This document shows, in pieces, positions 1 to 6,294 of a stretch of DNA of 14,360 nucleotides (the first letter of the stretch is position 1; each line of letters opens with the position of its first letter). The stretch lies in assembly GCA_902767285.1 (NCBI GenBank), contig CACXHC010000040.1:1-14360 (forward strand), in the 5' to 3' direction. Made by a program: the position numbers and the translations under genes. The notes below the pieces were generated by a model. That model ran no database searches, was not told where the DNA came from, and saw only the letters and a list, made by a program, of their open reading frames with translations. The stretch is from an uncultured Ruminococcus sp. GTDB lineage: Bacteria > Bacillota > Clostridia > Oscillospirales > Acutalibacteraceae.

Positions 1-650
1 AAACTCCGTATTTGATAAGGGGAAGTCATGCTATGGCGATACTCAATTCCGCCTCGTATATGCCGGCTGATACATGGGGAAAAGCACTTCACCGTGTCAA
101 TGCTTCACTTAAAAGACGTGCCGAAAAAGGTCAGACAGTCACCTCAAAAAAATTGCCGAGAATACTTTTGACCGGTTCTCCGATAGTATTTCCGAATATG
201 AAAATCCCCCTTCTCATTGAAGAAATGGGCGGAATAGTTGCCGGAGATGAAACCTGTATGGGCGAGCGTGGTATGTGGGATCCTGCTGTTATTACAGATT
301 CCGGATTTGAAAGTATGATGTATTCGCTTGCTAATCGTGCTGTTCGTCCGTGTCCTTGTCCGACATTTGCCGACAACAAGCAAAGACTGTACCGTCTTAA
401 ACAACTAATCAAAGATAACGAAATCCAAGGCGTTATTTATCATGTTCTGCGTGGCTGTCTTGTTTATGATTTCGAGTATAAACGCATTGAAGAAGAACTC
501 GGACAACTCGGGATTCCTGTGATCCGTCTTGAAAGCGATTACAATGAAGAGGACGTTGAACAGCTCAGAATACGCATTGAAGCATTTATTGAATTGATAA
601 AACTACGGCAGGCACCCGAAAAAAGGACACCTGTTCGCCATAGTTTCTGA
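1..650 (+). CDS. Double-cubane/HgdB-type anaerobic reductase, C-terminal part (5' end outside window)
   Basis: The frame is open from base 3 with no stop, so the gene starts upstream; the in-frame TTG at 12 is not a likely start. About 215 C-terminal residues are present, roughly half of the usual 380-430 for this family (family length from memory). The sequence resembles the 2-hydroxyacyl-CoA dehydratase D-component/BcrC/HgdB family, including the YjiM-like 'double-cubane-cluster-containing anaerobic reductases'. Seen directly: a Rossmann-like start (RILLTGSP), cysteine codons at 255 (ETCMGERGM), 351 and 357 (a CPCP motif) and 456 (VLRGCLVYDFEY), then the typical ending GIPVIRLESDY. These cysteines are the expected Fe-S ligands. 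Such enzymes perform ATP-driven low-potential reductions or dehydrations in the anaerobic cytoplasm. The substrate cannot be inferred; no CoA-transferase or second dehydratase subunit follows, which favours a stand-alone reductase over a fermentation dehydratase. The activase gene follows after 12 bases. Confidence 0.85.
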   Translation, partial: TPYLIRGSHAMAILNSASYMPADTWGKALHRVNASLKRRAEKGQTVTSKKLPRILLTGSPIVFPNMKIPLLIEEMGGIVAGDETCMGERGMWDPAVITDSGFESMMYSLANRAVRPCPCPTFADNKQRLYRLKQLIKDNEIQGVIYHVLRGCLVYDFEYKRIEEELGQLGIPVIRLESDYNEEDVEQLRIRIEAFIELIKLRQAPEKRTPVRHSF

Positions 651-662
651 GGAGAGATTATT

Positions 663-1451
663 ATGACACAAAAATATTATATTGGACTTGATGGTGGTTC
701 AACGTATCTTAAGGCTGCACTAATAGGAAATGGATGTGTCATCGATACTATGGTACGAAATACCGGTATCGACAATGACGGTACTGCACGAAAACTCGCT
801 TCCGAGTTATGTAAAAGAAATTCGCTTACCCCGTCCGATATAGGTTATATCATGGCAACAGGTTACAGCCGAAAGGTTCTGGAAGTCGCAGACGATGATA
901 TTTCCGAGATAACCGCACACGCTTACGGAGTTCGTTTGACGGCTCCTCCCGAGTATCGTCCCGGCACGATAATAGATATTGGCGGTCAGGACTCAAAAAT
1001 AATCTATCTTGATTCAAACTATGCTGTCAAAAATTTCAGCATGAACGATAAATGTGCCGCAGGTACGGGGAAATTTATGGAAGTTATCGCTCAGATTCTC
1101 GAAACAACAATAGATAACGTAGGCCCTCTCTCTCTTGAGGCGAAAAATCCATGCGACATAAACAGCACTTGTGTAGTTTTTGCACAATCAGAAGTAATAT
1201 CTCTTGTTGCCCGAAAGTACGACCGCCGTGATATTTTAGCCGGTATGCACCTTTCAATGGTAAGACGAATCATCAAAATGATGAAGAAATCGGAAAAGGG
1301 CGGCGATATTCTCATGACGGGCGGAGGTGCGTTGAATATCGGTTTGCATCGTGCATTTGAAGAAGAACTCATGAAAGATGTTTACGTTGCTTCGTATCCG
1401 CAATTTAACGGTGCAATAGGTGCCGCACTGATAGCAAGCGAAAGAGGGTGA
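663..1451 (+). CDS. Acyl-CoA dehydratase activase-type [4Fe-4S] ATPase (HgdC/BadG/YjiL family)
   Basis: A 262-residue protein, the normal length for an R-component/activase of the ASKHA ATPase fold. Motifs in order: phosphate-1 loop IGLDGGSTYLKAAL (residues 7-20), ATGYSR (65-70), phosphate-2 IDIGGQDSKII (104-114), NDKCAAGTGKF (128-138), STCVVFAQSEV (168-178) and adenosine motif TGGGALNIGL (219-228). C131 and C170 match the two cysteines by which each subunit of the HgdC homodimer holds one bridging [4Fe-4S] cluster. By family knowledge the protein hydrolyses ATP to push a low-potential electron into the partner reductase, here the gene just upstream. The start ATG has an AGGAGAG site at 650-656 that overlaps the previous stop, so translation is probably coupled. 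No key residue is missing. Confidence 0.93.
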   Translation: MTQKYYIGLDGGSTYLKAALIGNGCVIDTMVRNTGIDNDGTARKLASELCKRNSLTPSDIGYIMATGYSRKVLEVADDDISEITAHAYGVRLTAPPEYRPGTIIDIGGQDSKIIYLDSNYAVKNFSMNDKCAAGTGKFMEVIAQILETTIDNVGPLSLEAKNPCDINSTCVVFAQSEVISLVARKYDRRDILAGMHLSMVRRIIKMMKKSEKGGDILMTGGGALNIGLHRAFEEELMKDVYVASYPQFNGAIGAALIASERG

Positions 1452-1455
1452 GTTC

Positions 1456-2160
1456 ATGGGCTTTACAATGCTATTTGAGAGCATAACCGCCGCTGCGTCT
1501 GTTGGAATGGGCTGTGGAACGTGCTGCGGTTCGGGAATAAGTACCGCCCTTTATGGGTATATTACCACTCATGTAAAAAATATGAAACAAACATTCAGAG
1601 CTTTTTTAGATTTCTTTCTCGGAAAATTTCTTTCGGTAATTTTACTCTGCTGTATTGCATCGATTGTCGGTAAAAATATAATAGATGATTCGGGTAAATT
1701 GTTTGGCATCAAAACAGCTATTGTAGTAGATTTCGCAATGCTCGCCATGGGAAATTGGCTTCTAATCGGCTGGATAAGAGAAAGATACGGAAATAAAGAT
1801 TGTAAAACCTGTAATCACTGTAACACCGACACGAAAAATCAGTCCGATATAAAAAACGCCAATCCTTTTGCGTTAATCGGCATGGGGATAGGCTACGGAA
1901 TATCCCCATGCACTCCACTCATATTAATGACGGGATACGCCTCAACACTTCCGATAGGATTTGCGGCATTTCTGGGAGCAGTATTTGCAGTTGCAAGTAC
2001 AATATCTCCTGTTTTGTTTATGCTTTTGTTATCTGGTGTACTTGCCGGAAGAATGTACAAGGAAATCCCACGATATATTATATGGTTCAGACTTGCTTGT
2101 TATATAATGCTTATCGTACTGTTTGCGATCAGCTTGTTAAAAGAGGTGAATTTATTATGA
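1456..2160 (+). CDS. CcdA/DsbD-like six-helix membrane thiol/electron transporter with Cys-rich loop
   Basis: A 234-residue polytopic membrane protein with likely helices at about 8-35, 50-73, 86-108, 137-162, 166-198 and 209-228. Helix 1 carries GMGCGTCCG (C20, C23, C24) and helix 4 carries GISPCTPL (C152). This pairing of a cysteine in helix 1 with a Pro-Cys-x-Pro cysteine in helix 4 is the hallmark of the CcdA/DsbD/'UreH-TauE-like' family, which passes reducing equivalents across the membrane by thiol exchange. Unusually, the loop between helices 3 and 4 contains CKTCNHC (C116, C119, C122) in a polar stretch. GAGGGTGA at 1444-1451 precedes the ATG; a second ATG at 1468 is less well spaced. 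It lies 4 bases after the activase and overlaps the next gene by ATGA. The thiol-carrier role is inferred from motifs; a general transporter of the TauE-like group is the alternative. Confidence 0.72.
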   Translation: MGFTMLFESITAAASVGMGCGTCCGSGISTALYGYITTHVKNMKQTFRAFLDFFLGKFLSVILLCCIASIVGKNIIDDSGKLFGIKTAIVVDFAMLAMGNWLLIGWIRERYGNKDCKTCNHCNTDTKNQSDIKNANPFALIGMGIGYGISPCTPLILMTGYASTLPIGFAAFLGAVFAVASTISPVLFMLLLSGVLAGRMYKEIPRYIIWFRLACYIMLIVLFAISLLKEVNLL

Positions 2161-2789
2161 GAAGAAAAAGTGTCACTATTCTTACTATCGTTTATTTAGC
2201 TTTGTGCGTAAGTTACGGTATGACTAACAGAAACATTATTCCGACAGATGATATTACAGAAATCGTGCAGTCCGATACTCCTCAAATATCAACCGAAACA
2301 GACACATCTTTTTTGGAGAAAATCGACATTACATCTTCTACAATTGAAAAAGAAAGCGACCTTGCATCTGATTCCGAAATATCATCAAAACCGGAAATAG
2401 ATACAGAGTCGGAAGAGAACACCGAAACGGAAGTAATTTCTCAAATCGAAGAAGAAAACAATACGGAAGAATTCACCGAACAATCGGAACCCGAAAGCGA
2501 AGAAAATCAGCAACAGTCAGAACCCGAAATAGTAGAAGAAATTCAAGAGCAACCGGAAATTCCTGTGGAAGAATCTGTAATAGAAGAACAAGAAAATTCT
2601 GTTGACGAAGAATATTATATAGAAGAGCAGATTCAGCAAGAACCTGCAGTTCCAACTCTTGAGGAGTATTTGGAAAAGCTGAGGTGCAGTGGATGCCGTC
2701 ATAACTGTTCTTTACTGTCGCCACGCTGCATGAACGGAGCAAGAAAAGCCAGTATTGCCGAGAGCGAATATTATTCAATATACGGTTAA
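2157..2789 (+). CDS. Membrane-anchored acidic-stalk protein with C-terminal four-cysteine motif
   Basis: A 210-residue protein not assigned to a named family. It has a basic start (MRRK) and a hydrophobic segment at about 5-21, acting as signal peptide or anchor. A very acidic low-complexity stalk rich in Glu, Ser, Gln, Pro and Thr runs over about 30-165 and contains QSEPE twice. A compact tail holds C177, C180, C184 and C191 (spacing C-x2-C-x3-C-x6-C) in LRCSGCRHNCSLLSPRCMNG. C17 lies in LALC, but Leu at -1 makes a lipobox poor. The stalk should lie outside the cytoplasm, displaying the cysteine head away from the membrane. Four clustered cysteines could bind an Fe-S cluster or metal, or form redox disulfides. 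The start is the ATG of an ATGA overlap, preceded by AAGAGGTG (2140-2147). An open frame continues upstream to 1908 but lies wholly inside the transporter gene and lacks family features. Placement suggests a partner of the CcdA-like protein. Confidence 0.8.
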   Translation: MRRKSVTILTIVYLALCVSYGMTNRNIIPTDDITEIVQSDTPQISTETDTSFLEKIDITSSTIEKESDLASDSEISSKPEIDTESEENTETEVISQIEEENNTEEFTEQSEPESEENQQQSEPEIVEEIQEQPEIPVEESVIEEQENSVDEEYYIEEQIQQEPAVPTLEEYLEKLRCSGCRHNCSLLSPRCMNGARKASIAESEYYSIYG

Positions 2790-2803
2790 TTTTTTATTAA
2801 GTT

Positions 2804-2855
2804 ATACCATCCCAAAGTGGTTTGTTTTTGAATCGCTTTAGGATGGTATTTTTTT
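2804..2855 (+). terminator. Rho-independent terminator of the redox operon
   Basis: ATACCATCC (2804-2812) pairs perfectly with GGATGGTAT (2841-2849). After one C/A mismatch the stem continues with AAAG/CTTT, giving about 13 pairs. Seven T residues follow (2849-2855). It lies 14 bases past the stop codon at 2789, and no gene on the opposite strand would share it. Confidence 0.9.
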
Positions 2856-2915
2856 AAATCCAAGAAAACAAAAAGAACAAAATGCAAAGCAAAAGGACGT
2901 GTACATTAATTAAAG

Positions 2916-2954
2916 TTTTTTTGCTTCTTTTTTTCAAAAAAAGAAGAGAAAAAA
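2916..2954. repeat. AT-rich near-perfect inverted repeat upstream of a promoter
   Basis: CTTCTTTTTTT (2924-2934) and AAAAAAAGAAG (2936-2946) are perfectly complementary around a single C. The symmetry extends outward through a T run (2916-2922) and an A-rich run (2948-2954), with one mismatch and one G/T pair. It ends 12 bases before the -35 box of the next promoter. It is not followed by a T tract on either strand, so it is not a standard terminator. The rest of 2856-3031 holds only the promoter and leader. Confidence 0.6.
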
Positions 2955-2966
2955 GAAGAATTTATG

Positions 2967-2996
2967 TTGATATGTAACATCATAATATGATACAAT
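2967..2996 (+). promoter_or_regulatory. Sigma-A-type promoter for the TPR/secreted-protein operon
   Basis: The -35 box is TTGATA (2967-2972) and the -10 box TACAAT (2991-2996), with an 18-base spacer and an extended -10 TG dinucleotide at 2988-2989. It sits just after the previous terminator, about 35 bases before the start codon at 3032. The A/T runs immediately upstream could act as an UP element. Confidence 0.7.
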
Positions 2997-3031
2997 AATT
3001 ACATAAACAAATAGATAGGGGAGATGTATCT

Positions 3032-5461
3032 ATGGTATGTAAAAATTGCGGGAACAACAATAATTCCGAGGCGAAGTTTTGCACATATTGCGGATCACCG
3101 CTTACAGATGTTACTTCCACTGTGTTGGAACCCACTGTATCGGTAACTAAATCTAAAAAAACAAAAAAAGATAAACCAAAAAAACATTTGCCGAAAACTC
3201 AATCTTTCGAATCGGCAAACGAAAACTACACAGATAAACTGTTCTCCGTAGGAACAATCATGTTTTTGACGTTTCTTACAATTGAGTGGCTGCCGTTTCT
3301 GTTGCGTTCGATAATAATGCTGTCATCAAAAACGGTTCTCTCAGTTTTCGTGTCGTGCTTTTGTGGAATTGTCGGATTTGCTGTTGCCGGCGGAATCCTT
3401 ATGCTGTTATCAAAAATGAAAGGTGGAAGATCTCCGTTGCCTTCAGCGTTGCTTTTTGTGTCAGTGCTTGGGGCGTACCGTTCAGCGATGCCGGTTCTCC
3501 TCAGTCTGTGCGACAGATGGATAATTGTACAAGCTCTTGTTCTTGCGGTCGGCTCGATTCTGACGGCATTAGTTATGGCAAATCAAGCAGAAAATTTGTT
3601 TATATCCGACACAATCAAACGAGGCGGAAAATTATTAGTCATTTTATGTATGCTGATAAGTATTTCGCTCCCTTCAATAATTCAGTCAGTGGCTTACTTT
3701 GTTCCGATAAAAAGAACCCCGTCTTTCCTTGGAACATCGGCATATAAATTGCTTATAGCTATGATTTCGGCGATCGTTTGCAAATGGGCAATCGAACGTA
3801 TGATGTCAAAAACAAAGGCGAAAACCGTAAATCCGAAACCGTTTGTTTCCTTAATTGCCGGAGGCTGTCTTGTTCCGGTTGCCGTTGTTGCACTTTTCGT
3901 CACCACGGGGCCTCAGAATATTTTAAAAACCGTACGAAACGATGTAGCCTATCCATTGGTACAGGCTGAAATGATAATGAAAACAGGCGATATGACCGCA
4001 GCTCAATCATTCTTCGAGCTTGGCGGAGAACATGCTTCTGCGTGGATGGCTCTTGCCTCGGGTTCGGGCTACTCAATGTCTGAAAAATATCCGAACGACC
4101 TTATGCTGAGGTATCTTTCATACTTAAACAATGAGGATTCTTTATCGTCATATCTTATCAACGAATGTGATATTTCGGAAATGGATATTTTTGCTCCTTT
4201 GATGCTTCAATTCTATTCTTCACACGAAAATCTTGATGAAAACGAAACTGCACATCGTAACGAGCTTATTGCACTTTGTATAGGTAAAGAATTGTTTGTA
4301 AACGAATATCCTACAAAAAAAATGATAGAAAAGAACAGCGAAAAGCTGATGATTCTTGAAAATATTGACAGTACCTATACTACTGAACTTAGAATTGCAA
4401 AACTTTTTTCAAGTGTTCAAAAAGATAATATATCCATTTCAAATGTTGTAGAAGAAATGCTTGAGCTTGCTGAAGAATACCCCGATAATCTTTCTATACA
4501 ATCCGCAGCAGCCGTTATATGTTCCGAGGCACGTTGGGACGGAGCATCACACTATGACCGTACTTCCGAGGCCGTTCTTCGCATGGTTAGATGTATGAAG
4601 AACGAGTATGAAGAAATTTCTGCAAACCTTTACAGTTCATCGGCATCTATGCTTATAAGTATGAAAGAGTACAATAAAGCGGTTGAACTTCTTAATGAAG
4701 GTATGTCAACGTTTCCTGATGACAAAGGCATTAAGCAGCAGCTTGCTCAGTGCTATATGGAACTTGGAGATAAAGAAAAGAGTTATGAACTCGCAAAAGA
4801 AGTTATTAAAGTTTATCCCGATGATGTTGCCGCATTGTGGACGCTGTGCGTATGCTCGCTCAAAAAAGGTGATACGAACGAAGCTATATCTGCGGCATCA
4901 AAACTTGCTGATGCAGTAAAAAATGGCAATTCCGATGGTGATTCTTTGCTGTTCAACTGTGTAACAGAACTTTCTATGTCCGATGGCACTGCCGGTTATA
5001 CCCATAATGTTTATAGTGCAGATACTGCGGACGAACCTGTTAAAAAGATCATGGAAAACGAATTTCTCGATAATTACTGTGCCGCTGTATATTACGAAAA
5101 ACAGCATATAAATTATGATCTCGCCCTTGAAAATGTTGATAAAGCCCTTTCTTTCAGTGAAAATTCATCACGTTTGTGGTATCTCAAGGGGTTAATACAC
5201 TATAACCGTGAAGAATTTGAAAAATCAGAGGAAGCACTTCTCAAGGCTGATTCACTCGACCCGAACGATCTTTCAATTATGTATGCTCTTGCCAATACTT
5301 ACGATGCTATGAAAGAGTATCAGAAAGCATATGACTATTGCCAAAGAGTAATAGCAAAATATCCCAATGGTGCCGACCATGGCGAAGATGTTTTCGGAGC
5401 GGCACCTCATGCAAGCAGTTTGCTTTCGAGTTTAAAACCATATGTAGAGGGGGATAGTTGA
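3032..5461 (+). CDS. Zinc-ribbon, seven-helix membrane protein with long TPR domain
   Basis: An 809-residue protein of unknown function. Residues 3-20 form a zinc ribbon (C3-x2-C6, C17-x2-C20-G). A strongly basic linker (about 40-51) precedes seven likely helices near 71-94, 101-127, 136-158, 164-185, 199-222, 236-253 and 271-292. The remaining ~515 residues are soluble and helical, with clear TPR units near 545-630 (for example YNKAVELLNEG, ELGDKEKSYELAKEV) and 715-785 (FEKSEEALLKADSLDPND, YQKAYDYCQRVIAKYPNG). Basic loops after helices 2, 4 and 6 and the basic N-terminus put the zinc ribbon inside and, with seven helices, the TPR tail outside. AGGGGAG (3017-3023) precedes the ATG. It is first in an operon with another membrane TPR protein and a secreted protein, so an assembly or surface scaffold role is possible, but this is inference. 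Confidence 0.88.
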   Translation: MVCKNCGNNNNSEAKFCTYCGSPLTDVTSTVLEPTVSVTKSKKTKKDKPKKHLPKTQSFESANENYTDKLFSVGTIMFLTFLTIEWLPFLLRSIIMLSSKTVLSVFVSCFCGIVGFAVAGGILMLLSKMKGGRSPLPSALLFVSVLGAYRSAMPVLLSLCDRWIIVQALVLAVGSILTALVMANQAENLFISDTIKRGGKLLVILCMLISISLPSIIQSVAYFVPIKRTPSFLGTSAYKLLIAMISAIVCKWAIERMMSKTKAKTVNPKPFVSLIAGGCLVPVAVVALFVTTGPQNILKTVRNDVAYPLVQAEMIMKTGDMTAAQSFFELGGEHASAWMALASGSGYSMSEKYPNDLMLRYLSYLNNEDSLSSYLINECDISEMDIFAPLMLQFYSSHENLDENETAHRNELIALCIGKELFVNEYPTKKMIEKNSEKLMILENIDSTYTTELRIAKLFSSVQKDNISISNVVEEMLELAEEYPDNLSIQSAAAVICSEARWDGASHYDRTSEAVLRMVRCMKNEYEEISANLYSSSASMLISMKEYNKAVELLNEGMSTFPDDKGIKQQLAQCYMELGDKEKSYELAKEVIKVYPDDVAALWTLCVCSLKKGDTNEAISAASKLADAVKNGNSDGDSLLFNCVTELSMSDGTAGYTHNVYSADTADEPVKKIMENEFLDNYCAAVYYEKQHINYDLALENVDKALSFSENSSRLWYLKGLIHYNREEFEKSEEALLKADSLDPNDLSIMYALANTYDAMKEYQKAYDYCQRVIAKYPNGADHGEDVFGAAPHASSLLSSLKPYVEGDS

Positions 5462-5463
5462 TC

Positions 5464-6294
5464 ATGATTGCTGTTTTATGTGCTGTAATATTCGTGATTT
5501 CGCTGATTTCATTAATATTTTTTAATTGTTCGATATTATTTTCGATAATATCAGCAGTAGTTTCAGCGACATTATTCGTAGTTGAAGTATTTATGTTTAA
5601 AGGCTCAAAACTAAAGAATATTATTGTATATTTGGTATTGGCGATCGGACTATGTATTTGTATTTATGCTCCCACTCGCCCGACTCAATACGGTTCACTT
5701 GACCAAACAAAGATGTATCAGCAGTATTTTGATGCTGCCACTCAGAATAAATCCGATAAGGCAAATAAGCTATATGCGGAGTTTGTTGAAAAATACGGCG
5801 AAAATGATGATGTAAGATACATACAGGCGTGTTCTGCCATTGAAAAAGGAAATTTAGGTGAAGCAGAAGAAATCACCGAATCTTTTTCAAACAAAGCATC
5901 ACCGTTTTATCTGATGGCAAAAGAGGCAATAATTCTCAAAAAATATGCCTCGTCAGAAGCACGAACCGAGGCACTTCTTCCGCTTTACATAAATGCCTCT
6001 GACAATAACATAGATTGGGAATATCCCGCACGTCACGCAGGCGGTCTTTTATTTGACAAAGGAGAATATGCTAAAGCGTGTTACTATCTTTCCAGAGCCT
6101 TGACATACAGCGAAGAGGACGACCCATATTTGTATTATTATATGGGTGCGGCACTTTGCGAACAAGATTTGTATGACAAGGGTCTGCCTATGCTTGACCG
6201 TGCATATCAGCTTGGTATTGATGAAAGTATGAACGGCTATATAGCTTATTATGTGCAACGTTCAGGAAAGGCGGTAGAACAAAATGACAAATAA
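5464..6294 (+). CDS. Membrane protein with three N-terminal helices and TPR-like tail
   Basis: A 276-residue protein not assigned to a named family. Two hydrophobic segments (about 3-20 and 22-45), a basic loop (KGSKLK) and a third helix (about 52-70) precede a soluble helical domain. TPR-like repeats are seen in that domain, notably near 192-215 (GLLFDKGEYAKACYYLSRAL) and 224-252 (YYYMGAALCEQDLYDKGLPM). The basic loop between helices 2 and 3 should be cytoplasmic, so the TPR tail should be outside, as predicted for the preceding protein. The start is ambiguous: ATG at 5464 lies 10 bases after a GGGGG site (5449-5453), whereas TTG at 5458 would overlap the previous stop as TTGA and add two residues. 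It overlaps the next gene by 11 bases, so the three genes are probably translated together. Confidence 0.85.
   Translation: MIAVLCAVIFVISLISLIFFNCSILFSIISAVVSATLFVVEVFMFKGSKLKNIIVYLVLAIGLCICIYAPTRPTQYGSLDQTKMYQQYFDAATQNKSDKANKLYAEFVEKYGENDDVRYIQACSAIEKGNLGEAEEITESFSNKASPFYLMAKEAIILKKYASSEARTEALLPLYINASDNNIDWEYPARHAGGLLFDKGEYAKACYYLSRALTYSEEDDPYLYYYMGAALCEQDLYDKGLPMLDRAYQLGIDESMNGYIAYYVQRSGKAVEQNDK

Noticed and set aside
1908..2156. Upstream in-frame extension of the acidic-stalk protein (start at 1908)
   Set aside because: It lies wholly inside the membrane transporter gene in another frame, has no ribosome-binding site, and the ATGA start at 2157 with AAGAGGTG upstream gives a proper signal/anchor segment.
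2790..3031. Possible small RNA or short gene between the two operons
   Set aside because: Only a terminator, the AT inverted repeat and a promoter with a short leader could be supported; no small open frame with a ribosome-binding site was seen.
3286..3747. 153-residue open frame within the zinc-ribbon/TPR gene
   Set aside because: It overlaps in a shifted frame over the hydrophobic region of a convincing gene, has no ribosome-binding site and its composition is not protein-like.
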